Assembly (NCBI RefSeq): GCF_023502395.1
Contig: NZ_JAMFMB010000006.1
Location: forward strand, 89,945 to 153,944
Origin: Ruegeria spongiae
Lineage (GTDB): Bacteria; Pseudomonadota; Alphaproteobacteria; Rhodobacterales; Rhodobacteraceae
Length of the DNA: 64,000 bases
Direction: 5' to 3'
Position numbers and translations under genes: made by a program. Under the pieces are notes generated by a model, which saw only the letters and a list, made by a program, of their open reading frames with translations, was not told where the DNA came from and searched no databases. Positions 26,202 to 34,820 of this stretch are shown piece after piece. Numbering within the stretch: position 1 is the first letter of the stretch; every line of letters begins with the position of its first letter.

Positions 26202-27098
26202 TCAGCCCGGTTTGGCCGCGAAACGCGCCACGAAATGGTCGATCATCTGGCTGACCATCTCCTCGCCACGTCCCTCGTCCACCGCCGCGCGCAGCGCGCC
26301 CAGCGCCGCCGGGGCCATTTGCGAGGACACGCCTGCGTCCCGCGCCATTTGGTCGTAATAGCCCACATCCTTGGCGGCGTTCTTGATGGCAAAGGCCAGC
26401 ATCGACGGGTCGCCATCAACACCATACGCCTTGACGAAATCCATCATCCCCGAATGCAGCGGCCCGGCGGCCATCACGTCATAGACGCTTTGTCGGGGGA
26501 CGCCCGCAACATCAGCCATAGCAAAAGCCTCGGCCATGGCGTTGGCGACAGTCATGCCAAAGAAGTTGTTGATCAGCTTGACCGTATGGCCCGCGCCCAG
26601 CGCACCCAGGTGAAAGACGTTCTCGCCCAGATCATCAAGCACCGGCTTGACCCGGTCATAGGCCTCGTTGTCCCCAGCCGTCATGATGTTGAGCTGTCCC
26701 TGCAGCGCATGGGCCGGGGTACGGCCCAGCGGCGCGTCCAGATAGGCACCCCCTGCCTCTGCCACCTCTGCCCCCAGCATGCGGGTGCTGGCGGGCAGCG
26801 AGGTGCCGAAATCCACCACAACCGCGCCGGGCCGGAGCCCGGCGATCACGCCCTCGGGCCCGCGCATCCGCGCCTCGACGCTGGCCGAGGTATCCATGCA
26901 GAGCATCACCACATCGCTGGCCTCGGCCACCGCGCGGGCCGAGGCGACCTCGGTCGCACCACGCGCCACGGCGGCCTCCACATTGGCACGCGACCGGTTG
27001 GCCATGACCGTCACGCCATAGCCGCGATCCTGCAACCGATGAACCATGGCCGATCCCATCAATCCCAGGCCAATAAATCCGATTTCCGGTTTGCTCAT
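26202..27098 (-). CDS. HIBADH-family dehydrogenase with a GRT substrate loop (YihU-like)
   Basis: NAD(P)-dependent dehydrogenase of 298 residues. IGFIGLGLMGSAMVHRL binds the coenzyme and Lys174 in TVKLINNFF is the probable catalytic residue. The substrate loop, normally VSGG, reads DAPLGRTPAHA (Gly125-Arg126-Thr127). Sulfolactaldehyde reductase YihU has a similar GRT loop and the same VKLINN segment, and its arginine contacts the sulfonate. The enzyme may therefore act on a strongly anionic C3-C4 aldehyde or alcohol. That is inference; 2-hydroxy-3-oxopropionate reductase would be the default annotation. Confidence 0.85.
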   Translation of the reverse strand: MSKPEIGFIGLGLMGSAMVHRLQDRGYGVTVMANRSRANVEAAVARGATEVASARAVAEASDVVMLCMDTSASVEARMRGPEGVIAGLRPGAVVVDFGTSLPASTRMLGAEVAEAGGAYLDAPLGRTPAHALQGQLNIMTAGDNEAYDRVKPVLDDLGENVFHLGALGAGHTVKLINNFFGMTVANAMAEAFAMADVAGVPRQSVYDVMAAGPLHSGMMDFVKAYGVDGDPSMLAFAIKNAAKDVGYYDQMARDAGVSSQMAPAALGALRAAVDEGRGEEMVSQMIDHFVARFAAKPG

Positions 27099-27119
27099 CC
27101 CTTGCCCTCTCTTTGCTGC

Positions 27120-28142
27120 TCAGACCACATGGGCCATATCTCCGGTCTTGATATCTGCCGCCAGAAGCGCCTCGATCCGGCAGGTGGCTTGCAGGCTTCG
27201 CGCCGCATCATCGAGACTGATGATGGGCGCTGCCGTCCCGTCGATCACTTCGAGGAAATGCCCCAATTGCGCGTCGAGCGGCACAGCCCTTTGCGCCTCC
27301 AGTCGCGCGGGGCTTGGTGCTTGCGACCAGTCTCGCGCACCGGTCCAGAGCGTCAGCGACGGGAAGGAGACCGCGCCGGATGTGCCGGTGATCCACCACA
27401 TATCCTGTCCGGTTGTGGCGATATTGGGGTTCTCGCCGGTCGCCGCCTCAAACCCCCAGGGGCTGGGCGCGGTGTCGGCAAAGCTGATCGTGCCACAGGC
27501 CCCCGAGGCAAAGCGCAGCGCAACGGCACCGCTTTCGACCCGGCCTGCCGCGCGCTGGGGTTGGGCACCAAAGCCGCAGATGTCGGTGATCTCGCCCAGC
27601 ACGAAGCGCAGCAGATCGATGTCATGGACCAGGTTGATCATCACCGGGCTGCCTTCGGACTGGCGCCAAAGGGCCGAGAAATAATCCTCGGGCTTGCGCA
27701 CCGACCAGATCAGGGTCGAGCTGATCGGATCACCTATCGCCCCCGAGCCCACAACTTCGCGCAGCACATCCACTGCCGGGTGATAGCGGCGATGGTGACC
27801 GACCAGGCAGCGCACCCCGGCGCGCGCGGCGATCTGGGCCAGATCATGAGCCTGCTCCACGGTGGTCGCGACCGGCTTTTCGATCAGCATGTGCCAGCAC
27901 CGCGCCGCGCAATGGACGCCTTGCGGGTGATGCAGCCCGGTGGGTGTGGCGATGATCGCACCATCCACCGGGACATCCACGTCGAAGAGGTCTCGAAAAA
28001 ACGGGGCCGTTTCATCCGCCCGCGCAGGATCGGCATCCACCACCCCGGCCAAAACGCAACCCGGATGGCAGTGCACCGCGGCCACATGGCGACTGCCGAT
28101 CAGCCCGGCGCCAATGACGAGGATGCGCTTTGGCTGCGTCAT
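27120..28142 (-). CDS. Gfo/Idh/MocA family oxidoreductase
   Basis: NAD(P)-dependent sugar or cyclitol dehydrogenase of 340 residues. The N-terminal Rossmann motif is VIGAGLIGSRHVAAV, the signature LIEKPVATT carries the catalytic-site Lys, and the C-terminal alpha/beta domain has DIDLLRFVLGE. GGGGAGGAGC precedes the ATG. It follows the TRAP large permease by 10 bases and precedes the YihU-like dehydrogenase by 21. It likely oxidises a sugar, sugar acid or inositol-like ring; the substrate is unknown. Confidence 0.87.
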   Translation of the reverse strand: MTQPKRILVIGAGLIGSRHVAAVHCHPGCVLAGVVDADPARADETAPFFRDLFDVDVPVDGAIIATPTGLHHPQGVHCAARCWHMLIEKPVATTVEQAHDLAQIAARAGVRCLVGHHRRYHPAVDVLREVVGSGAIGDPISSTLIWSVRKPEDYFSALWRQSEGSPVMINLVHDIDLLRFVLGEITDICGFGAQPQRAAGRVESGAVALRFASGACGTISFADTAPSPWGFEAATGENPNIATTGQDMWWITGTSGAVSFPSLTLWTGARDWSQAPSPARLEAQRAVPLDAQLGHFLEVIDGTAAPIISLDDAARSLQATCRIEALLAADIKTGDMAHVV

Positions 28143-28152
28143 TGCTCCTCCC

Positions 28153-29781
28153 CTAAAGCAGAACGGTGACGATGGACGGCCAGATCAGCAGCACCGCCAG
28201 CGCCAGGATCTGCACACCGATAAAGGGCAGGAACCCGCGGAAGATGTCGGTCAGCGAGATATGCGGCGGGGCCACGGATTTGAGGTAGAACGCCGCCGGT
28301 CCAAAGGGCGGAGACAGGAAACTGACCTGCATGTTCATACAGAACAGCACCCCGAACCAGATCGACACATGCTGCGGGCTGAGCTGGCCGACAAAGCCGA
28401 TCTCTTCGATCGGCAGGCGTTGCACGATGGGCAGAAAGACCGGGATGATCAGCAGCACGATCCCGACCCAGTCCATGAACGCCCCCATGAAAAGCAGGAT
28501 CAGCATCATGGTCAGCAGCACCAGCATCGTGGGCATGTCGGCCCCCACGATCAGATCCGCGATATAGCGTGGCCCGCCTGCAAGCGTATAGGCCCCCGAC
28601 AGTGCCGCCGCGCCCACGGTGACCCAGATGATGGTGCCGGTCGAGCGCAGCGTGCGCATCAGGCTGTCCCAGACCAGCGCGACCGAGGCCTCACCCCGGA
28701 ACAGAGCGATGATGAACACGGCCATCGCCCCCATGCCGGCGGCTTCGGTGATGCCGGTGATGCCGCCATAGATCGAGCCAAGCACGACGCCGATCACCGT
28801 AAACGGCGGCACCAGGCCCTTACCATGCGCCCAGCCGAGCTTTGACCGCTCGCGCCCGAAGACCACAAAGATCAGCGCCAGCCCAAGCACAAAGCTGATC
28901 ACCAGCCACGGAATGTGATGGGGCATGCCCAGTGCGATGGGATCCACGTTTTCGCCCAGCGCCGCGTTCTGCCCGGTCAGGGTCAGGAACCCGACCCGCA
29001 CCAGCAACAGGGCGGATACACCCGCCAGCAGAATCGACAGAAAGGCGGCGAACATGCCCAGTTTCTGCACCCCGGTCGGATCGCCAGGCTGCGGTGTGGG
29101 CAGCGGCGCGTCCTCGGGCCTGAGCTGGGTGCGGATCACAATGTAAAGGATGATGAAACTGGCCAGCATGAAGCCCGGCACAAACGCCCCGGTGAACAGC
29201 GCCTTGATCGAGGTTTCGGTGATCAGACCATAGATGATCAGCACAATCGAGGGCGGGATCATCGTGCCCAGCGAGCCTGACGCGCAGATCGTGCCAATCG
29301 CGAGGTTCTGGTTGTAACCCAGCCGCAGCATCTGCGGCAGCGCGATCAGGCCCAGCAGCACAACCTCTCCGCCAATGATCCCCGACATGGCCGCCATGAT
29401 CACCGCCATCAGCGAGGTCACGATGGCAATCCCGCCGCGCACCCGGCTGAGCCAGAAATCCAGCGCGTTGTACATCTCTTTCGCGATGCCGGATCGTTCC
29501 AGCAACGCCGCCATGAAGATGAACAGGGGCACGGATATGAGCACATATTCCGTTAACAGGTCGAATATCTTCTGGGTTAGAATGTATAGCGCGCCGGTGC
29601 CGGGCCGCCCTGTCAGCATGCCTTCGCCAAAGCTGAGCGGGTTGAAGATCAGCTCGGGCTCGAACTTCATGATCATCACCGCCAGCGCCAGCACCGCTGA
29701 GGCAAAACCCAGCGGCATCCCGATCGCCAGCAGGATGATCAGGCCAAAGACCAGAACAAGCGAGATCGTTCCTACATCCAT
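28153..29781 (-). CDS. TRAP transporter large permease (DctM family), long form
   Basis: Inner-membrane permease of 542 residues, about 100 longer than a standard DctM. The usual motifs GGEVVLLGLIALPQML, GSLGTMIPPSIVLIIYG and SFLSPPFGPAAFYLKSV are present. The extra length is a middle insertion (about 200-330) holding additional membrane segments between QLRPEDAPLP and WAHGKGLVPP. It overlaps dctQ by one base. Long DctM proteins pair with long DctQ partners, as here. Uptake of an organic or sugar acid is inferred from the operon. Confidence 0.88.
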   Translation of the reverse strand: MDVGTISLVLVFGLIILLAIGMPLGFASAVLALAVMIMKFEPELIFNPLSFGEGMLTGRPGTGALYILTQKIFDLLTEYVLISVPLFIFMAALLERSGIAKEMYNALDFWLSRVRGGIAIVTSLMAVIMAAMSGIIGGEVVLLGLIALPQMLRLGYNQNLAIGTICASGSLGTMIPPSIVLIIYGLITETSIKALFTGAFVPGFMLASFIILYIVIRTQLRPEDAPLPTPQPGDPTGVQKLGMFAAFLSILLAGVSALLLVRVGFLTLTGQNAALGENVDPIALGMPHHIPWLVISFVLGLALIFVVFGRERSKLGWAHGKGLVPPFTVIGVVLGSIYGGITGITEAAGMGAMAVFIIALFRGEASVALVWDSLMRTLRSTGTIIWVTVGAAALSGAYTLAGGPRYIADLIVGADMPTMLVLLTMMLILLFMGAFMDWVGIVLLIIPVFLPIVQRLPIEEIGFVGQLSPQHVSIWFGVLFCMNMQVSFLSPPFGPAAFYLKSVAPPHISLTDIFRGFLPFIGVQILALAVLLIWPSIVTVLL

Positions 29782-30650
29782 CAGTCAGACCCCACGCTGC
29801 GTTTGATTGCTTCAAGTTCTTCTTCGTCGATATCGTCCGCCGCTGTGTGCACGGTCGGCTCAAGGTTCCAGTCGGCGATCAGGTTGACGATCGCCTGAAG
29901 CGCGATCAGCACCACGGTGATCAGCACCATCGGCTGCATGGTGGCGGGTATCGGCGGGTCGAAGGCGGTGCCGAACATCTCCCATTTGTAGAATTTTGTG
30001 ACAAAAACCTGGTGGTAGCTGCCGAAGACCAGAAAGAACGCAAAGATCGCCAGCAGCACGACCGAGATCGTGTCGAACAATTTCTGCATCCAGCGCGGCG
30101 CAAGGTCATACAGGATGAAAATGCGGATATGGCTGCGCTGCTGCATCGCATAGATGCCCGAGGCCATGAACACGAACCCCGCAATCCACAGCGTCAGTTC
30201 GTTCGCCCAGAGCGTCGGGGCCTCGATCACGTAGCGCAGGAAGACCTCATACAGCATCACGCCGGTCATCGAGATGATCATCATCATCGTGACCCGACCG
30301 ATGAACAGCGCGATCCGGTCGATCGACCGCCAATGCGGATATTCCATCGGCGCAACCTTCACGGTGAGGCAGCCGATCACGAAGACGATCGGGATCAGGA
30401 TCAGCGCGGCCCAGTCCAGCGCATCGGCGATCCCGCCGAACAGGCCCGGCAGGCCGGGGGTGACATCCTTGCGCAGATGCAGCTCGCTCATCTGGTCGAA
30501 CAGGCTGGGATTGTCTGGCGGAATGAAATCCAGAAGATAGGCGGGCGTGTGCCAGATCGCCCAGCCCGTGCAGATCAGAAAGGCAAGGGGGATCACCCAT
30601 TCCCAAAATCCACCGGTTTCCTCTTCCAAGACGCCCCCTCCCTTGCTCAT
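29781..30650 (-). CDS. TRAP transporter small subunit (DctQ family), extended N-terminus
   Basis: Inner-membrane protein of 289 residues. The C-terminal 180 residues are a normal DctQ with four membrane segments (EVFLRYVIEAPTLWANELTL, then AMQQRSHIRIFIL). The first 110 add two more hydrophobic segments (near 15-40 and 77-97) linked by a periplasmic or cytoplasmic loop. The start overlaps the dehydratase stop by 4 bases and the end overlaps dctM by 1, so expression is tightly coupled. Confidence 0.85.
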   Translation of the reverse strand: MSKGGGVLEEETGGFWEWVIPLAFLICTGWAIWHTPAYLLDFIPPDNPSLFDQMSELHLRKDVTPGLPGLFGGIADALDWAALILIPIVFVIGCLTVKVAPMEYPHWRSIDRIALFIGRVTMMMIISMTGVMLYEVFLRYVIEAPTLWANELTLWIAGFVFMASGIYAMQQRSHIRIFILYDLAPRWMQKLFDTISVVLLAIFAFFLVFGSYHQVFVTKFYKWEMFGTAFDPPIPATMQPMVLITVVLIALQAIVNLIADWNLEPTVHTAADDIDEEELEAIKRSVGSD

Positions 30651-31813
30651 GTGATTTCATAATGCCGGATGAAATCCGGGTCTGGTTCGATGCCCAGACC
30701 CGGACCACCCGGGATCGCGACGCGGCCTGCGCGCGCCCTGACCTGGCCCTGAATATCCAACGGCTGCAGCAGCAGGTCGTCGCGGAACCTGTTATCGGTT
30801 GTGTCGAACTCCAGCATCGGCTCCCACGGGTGCAAGCCACCCGGCAGGGGCGGCATCGCGGCCAGCAATTGCAGGTTGGCGGCCACCGCGATGGCCGAGC
30901 CCCAGACATGATTGGCCACCGGTGTGAAATGCGCGTGGCACAGTGCCAGAACCCGCAGATATTCGGTGATCCCGCCCAGCGCGCAGACCTCGGGCTGGGC
31001 AATGTCCAGCCCCCGGTTTTCCAGAATGCGGCGCCAGCCCCAGCGCCCGAATTCAGCCTCGCCACCTGATATATTGATGCTCAGCCCGGCGCGCAATTCG
31101 CGATAGCCGTCATGATCCGCGGGTGCCACGGGCTCTTCGAACCAATAGGCATCCAGTTCCTCCAGCGCCCGCCCGACATAGAAGGCATCACTGGTCGTGT
31201 AGCAGTGGTTGGCATCGACCATGAACGGAAAATCGTCGCCGACACCGCGACGCACGGCACACGCCAGTTCGACATCCGGTTTCGGGCCAAACCCAACCTT
31301 CATCTTGGTGGCGGCAAAACCCATTTCGCGGATCGCGGCGGCCTCATCCTCGAAGCGGCGGGCCAGATCACCGACGGGTTCGTCCCGCAGCATCATGCCA
31401 TAGCCATAGACCGGCACATCGCTGCGATGCGCGCCACCGATCAACTTATGCACCGGCAGGCCCGCCGCCTTGCCCGCAATATCCCAGAGCGCGATATCCA
31501 CCCCCGAGAGCGCCTGCATCGGCATGCCTTTCTGGCCGTGATCGCGCAGAAGATTGTAGACCTTGTGCCAGATCACGTCGCGGTCCAGCGCCTGCATGCC
31601 CAGCACCATTGGCCGGATCACCCGCTCGACAATGGTCTTGTTGGCCAGAGCCACGGTTCCGGGACCAAAACACTCGCCCCAGCCGGTCAGCCCGGCATCG
31701 GTGTCAACCCTGACCAGATGCGCGCTGCGCGTGCTGTAATATTGCTGCGAATAGCCCAGCGGTTCCGGCAGGTCATACTGCAGCACATGGCTGGTGATCC
31801 CGGTGATCTTCAT
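30647..31813 (-). CDS. Enolase superfamily acid-sugar dehydratase/racemase (mandelate racemase type)
   Basis: Enzyme of 388 residues with the MR/MLE barrel. The K-x-K base motif is Lys170-Met-Lys172. Metal ligands are Asp200 (VDANH), Glu226/227 (WFEEP) and Glu252 (SGGEAEF). His302 (NHVWGS) is the likely partner base. Members dehydrate sugar acids to 2-keto-3-deoxy acids or racemise 2-hydroxy acids. The ATG at 31813 begins MKITGI as in relatives; a GTG 42 bases upstream is possible. It lies between the TRAP binding protein and membrane subunits, so its substrate is probably what the transporter imports. Confidence 0.87.
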   Translation of the reverse strand: MKITGITSHVLQYDLPEPLGYSQQYYSTRSAHLVRVDTDAGLTGWGECFGPGTVALANKTIVERVIRPMVLGMQALDRDVIWHKVYNLLRDHGQKGMPMQALSGVDIALWDIAGKAAGLPVHKLIGGAHRSDVPVYGYGMMLRDEPVGDLARRFEDEAAAIREMGFAATKMKVGFGPKPDVELACAVRRGVGDDFPFMVDANHCYTTSDAFYVGRALEELDAYWFEEPVAPADHDGYRELRAGLSINISGGEAEFGRWGWRRILENRGLDIAQPEVCALGGITEYLRVLALCHAHFTPVANHVWGSAIAVAANLQLLAAMPPLPGGLHPWEPMLEFDTTDNRFRDDLLLQPLDIQGQVRARAGRVAIPGGPGLGIEPDPDFIRHYEIT

Positions 31814-31902
31814 CCTGCGCCAGTCTGTCAGATTAGGATTGGTCCGGCAGGACACCTGCGCCCTGCCGCCAGTCGCTTACCGTGCAAAGCACGGGGGTTG
31901 GG

Positions 31903-32922
31903 TTACATCGCACCCATACCGGTCAGGAACTCGATATGGCTGTTCAGCAGTTCCTTGGATTCCGGTGTGGTGGCAAACTCGGTCCACCCGGCCTTCACCG
32001 CCTGACGGAACTTGGCAAGCTCTTCGGGCGACCATTCATAGAGGTTCACGCCCTGGTCCCGCAGCAGCTTGGCGTTCTGGGCGTTCTTGACCTCGTTCAG
32101 CGTGGCGTTGTGCAGCGCCAGCGCGTCCATGGCGACGGTCATGATGGCCTTGTGGTGATCCGGCATCGCCTCCCATACGTCCATGCGGCAGGCCAGATGG
32201 TCGGCAGGCATCGAGTGGAAACCCGGATAGTTGGTGTGCTTGGCAATGTCATAGAGGCCAAGACCAATATTGTTGGTCAGGTTGGCGGCATCCGCGCCAT
32301 CGATGATGCCTGTTTCCAGCGCGGTGAAGATCTCGTTGAAATCCATCACGATGGGCGAGGCGCCGAGGTTCTTGAACACCAGCGTCGCCATGCCCGGGGG
32401 CGAACGGAACTTCCAGTCCTTGAAGTCTTCCACACCGCTGATGGGCTTGGTCGAGGACAGCGATTCAGGCCCCGGAATCCACCAGCCGATGAACTGCATG
32501 TTGTGGCCGTTATAAAGCTCGTTGATCTTCGCACGGCCATCGCCATGCAGCAGCCAGGCCATCTGCTGATAGGGGTTGGCATAGCCGCCCATCAGGTCGC
32601 CCGCGAACTGGAACGCCGGGTTCTTGCCGGTCTGATAGGCGCCACCGGTCATGTCGCAATCCAGAATACCGGTTGCGGCCGCGTCAAATGTCTCGGCCGA
32701 TTTCACGACGGCAGAGGAATAAAACATCTCGATCTCGATCTCGCCATTGGACATGGCAGTCACGTCATCAACGAATTTCTTGGCCAATTGGCCAGACAGC
32801 GTCTCGGGCGAGAAATGGGTCTGGATGCGTAGCGTGGTGGTCTCTGCCGAGGCCGAAAGCGCCGCCCCGACCGACAAGGCCGCAGCCGACACCGCAACCG
32901 AAAATATCCTGAGTAATTTCAT
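31903..32922 (-). CDS. TRAP transporter substrate-binding protein (DctP family)
   Basis: Periplasmic protein of 339 residues. The signal peptide (MKLLRIFSVAVSAAALSVGA, cleavage after SASA) is followed by a DctP fold (LRIQTHFSPETLSGQLAKKF). The expected carboxylate-binding arginine is in WKFRSPPGMATLVF. GGGAGGA lies upstream of the ATG at 32922. It is the first gene of the minus-strand operon and sits 64 bases from a FadR-type operator. A 89-base gap separates it from the dehydratase gene. Confidence 0.9.
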   Translation of the reverse strand: MKLLRIFSVAVSAAALSVGAALSASAETTTLRIQTHFSPETLSGQLAKKFVDDVTAMSNGEIEIEMFYSSAVVKSAETFDAAATGILDCDMTGGAYQTGKNPAFQFAGDLMGGYANPYQQMAWLLHGDGRAKINELYNGHNMQFIGWWIPGPESLSSTKPISGVEDFKDWKFRSPPGMATLVFKNLGASPIVMDFNEIFTALETGIIDGADAANLTNNIGLGLYDIAKHTNYPGFHSMPADHLACRMDVWEAMPDHHKAIMTVAMDALALHNATLNEVKNAQNAKLLRDQGVNLYEWSPEELAKFRQAVKAGWTEFATTPESKELLNSHIEFLTGMGAM

Positions 32923-32980
32923 TATGTCCTCCCTGGTTTTTGCAGATGCGGCTGAGGTCTCCTCTTCCCTGTGCCGCATT

Positions 32981-33000
32981 TGGTATGACTAAACTAGTCA
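32981..33000. promoter_or_regulatory. FadR-type operator (site A) plus overlapping palindrome, dctP/gntR gap
   Basis: TGGTATGACTA (32981-32991) fits T-N-G-T-N3-A-C-N-A, the operator form known for the FadR branch of GntR regulators. It overlaps a perfect dyad TGACTA-AAC-TAGTCA at 32986-33000. It lies about 60 bases upstream of the dctP start. Confidence 0.55.
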
Positions 33001-33083
33001 GCCCCCCTTTTTCTGACAAGAAAATTGTGCATTTTTCTAAAATTTCGTAATTCTTATTGTTTGGCGAAATTTTTGGGGTATTT

Positions 33084-33094
33084 TGATCCGACAA
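33084..33094. promoter_or_regulatory. FadR-type operator (site E), one mismatch, before the first gntR
   Basis: TGATCCGACAA differs by one base from site B (TGGTCCGACAA). It ends 13 bases before the regulator's ATG, a position suited to autoregulation. Confidence 0.4.
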
Positions 33095-33107
33095 TTGGAA
33101 CAAACTC

Positions 33108-33767
33108 ATGACCACATCCCCCTCGCTTCATGACACTCTGCGCGACCGCGTGGTAAACGGAGAATTCGCGCCGGGCCAACGGCTTAGGCCGGAAGCGCTG
33201 CGCAAGGATTATGACTGCTCCGCCAGCGCGGTCCGCGAATCCCTGTTCCGCCTGTCCACCGTGGGCCTTGTCGATTTCCAGGAGCAGCGCGGTTTTCGTA
33301 TCCCGCAGCGGTCACCCACCCTCCAGCATGATCTGACCCAATTCCGAATCCTTCTGGAATCCGAAGGCGCGTGCCGATCGGTCCGCAATGGCGGCGTCGC
33401 CTGGGAGGCCAGGCTGGCGGCGGCCCATCACAAACTGTCCCATATCGAAAGCCGGATCGGCGATGATCGGGAGACATCAATGCTGCTGACGCTCTGGACC
33501 GAGGCAGAGCTGGAGTTCCACCAGACCCTGATCGAAGCCTGCGGGTCGGACATCCTCAAACAGACCCATGCCCGCATCTATCAGCAATTTCGCCAGCAAA
33601 TGATCAGCAGCGACCGCGAGTTCGCCTATATCGCTGAAAATGTCGAAGAACATCGCAGCATTCTCGAAGCGGCGCTCGCTCATGACGAGGCGCTTCTCCG
33701 GCAGCGCATCCACGACCACCTGTCGCGCAATCTGCTTCCGAAGAATCCCGGCACCGCAGAGGCCTAG
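33108..33767 (+). CDS. GntR-family regulator, FadR/FCD subfamily
   Basis: Transcriptional regulator of 219 residues. The winged helix occupies about 1-66 (FAPGQRLRPEALRKDYDCSA, then SAVRESLFRLSTVGLV). A helical FCD effector domain follows (FRILLESEGACRSV, ILEAALAHDEALLRQRIHDH) and normally binds an acid with a metal. It is divergent from the TRAP operon across an AT-rich 185-base gap holding two operator candidates. It is probably a repressor of the operon, relieved by a pathway acid (inference from family and position). Confidence 0.87.
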   Translation: MTTSPSLHDTLRDRVVNGEFAPGQRLRPEALRKDYDCSASAVRESLFRLSTVGLVDFQEQRGFRIPQRSPTLQHDLTQFRILLESEGACRSVRNGGVAWEARLAAAHHKLSHIESRIGDDRETSMLLTLWTEAELEFHQTLIEACGSDILKQTHARIYQQFRQQMISSDREFAYIAENVEEHRSILEAALAHDEALLRQRIHDHLSRNLLPKNPGTAEA

Positions 33768-33779
33768 GTGCGAGGGCTG

Positions 33780-34679
33780 TCAGGGCGTGTCGGTTGCCAC
33801 GCGCCCGTTCAGGTCCAGCAGTTCTTCGAACAGGCCCGAATGGTCACGGTCCGCACCGTCCAGTTCCGCCACATAGCGCTGAAACCTGTCACGGATCGCG
33901 CGCGCACTCGGCAGGACAAGGTTCAGCCCCTCGGCCTCGGCCAGCGCGTTGTCCAGGTCTTTGACTTGCAGGCGCGATGGCCCGCCGGGGGTGAAATCGC
34001 GCGCGCTCATCCTTGCGCCATGCTGTTGCAGGATGGCGCTGTCGGCAAAGCCACCCTTCAGCGCGTCGCGCACCGCCGTTGCATCCGCACCACCCGCCTC
34101 AAGCAGCAATGTCGCCTCGGCCACCGCGCCGATGGTGATGGCAACGATGGTCTGATTGGCCAGCTTCGCCAATTGTCCCGCGCCGGTCGGCCCCACATGC
34201 ACGGGCCGGCCCAACGCCTGCAACACGGCGCGCGCACGGTCCAATATCTGAGGGGCACCGCCAACCATGATCGCAAGGCTTGCCTGCTCGGCCCCGCGAG
34301 TTCCGCCCGAGACCGGCGCATCCAGTACCTCGACACCGATCTGCTGCAGGCCATCGGCCAGCGCGCGCGCCTCGTCCGGTTTGGTGCTGGACATGTCGAC
34401 CCAGATCGCGCCCTGTTTCAGCGCGGCGCGCAGCCCCCCCTGCCCGGCAAGGTCCAGAACCGCGCGGCCATCGGACAGCATGCTGATCACCACATCCGCA
34501 TCCGCCACCGCCTCGGCAGCAGAGGCCGCGACCCGCGCGCCGAACTCTGCCAGCGGGGCCGCCTTGTCCGCGCTGCGGTTCCAGACGGCGGTGTCGAACC
34601 CGGCGGCAAGCAGGTTCCGCGCCATCGGAAACCCCATCAACCCGGTCCCAAGCAAGGCGGTCCTGATCTTTGATTGCAT
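33780..34679 (-). CDS. NAD(P)-dependent beta-hydroxyacid dehydrogenase (HIBADH family)
   Basis: Third HIBADH paralogue of the island, 299 residues. [17 protein letters not shown] binds the coenzyme, the substrate loop [13 protein letters not shown] is canonical, and the catalytic Lys is in [11 protein letters not shown]. The ATG at 34679 has GGGGACGGG upstream; longer starts add residues unlike the family. It is convergent with the first gntR (12-base gap) and divergent from the IlvD/Edd gene, so it may share the operator at 34790. Confidence 0.88.
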   Translation of the reverse strand: MQSKIRTALLGTGLMGFPMARNLLAAGFDTAVWNRSADKAAPLAEFGARVAASAAEAVADADVVISMLSDGRAVLDLAGQGGLRAALKQGAIWVDMSSTKPDEARALADGLQQIGVEVLDAPVSGGTRGAEQASLAIMVGGAPQILDRARAVLQALGRPVHVGPTGAGQLAKLANQTIVAITIGAVAEATLLLEAGGADATAVRDALKGGFADSAILQQHGARMSARDFTPGGPSRLQVKDLDNALAEAEGLNLVLPSARAIRDRFQRYVAELDGADRDHSGLFEELLDLNGRVATDTP

Positions 34680-34789
34680 GTCCCGTCCCCTTTTCCAGAC
34701 CGTGCCAGCATCGACCCACACCCGCGCATGACCAAGTTCGCCCTTGCAGCCCGCCGCCACATCCTGTCTGATTGCGCTAACGTCTTATT

Positions 34790-34800
34790 TGGTCCGACAA
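34790..34800. promoter_or_regulatory. FadR-type operator (site B) before the IlvD/Edd gene
   Basis: TGGTCCGACAA fits T-N-G-T-N3-A-C-N-A. It lies 20 bases before the ATG at 34821 and next to a possible -10 (TCTTAT), so binding would block transcription. Confidence 0.5.
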
Positions 34801-34820
34801 AACTCATGGGAGAGGAAACC

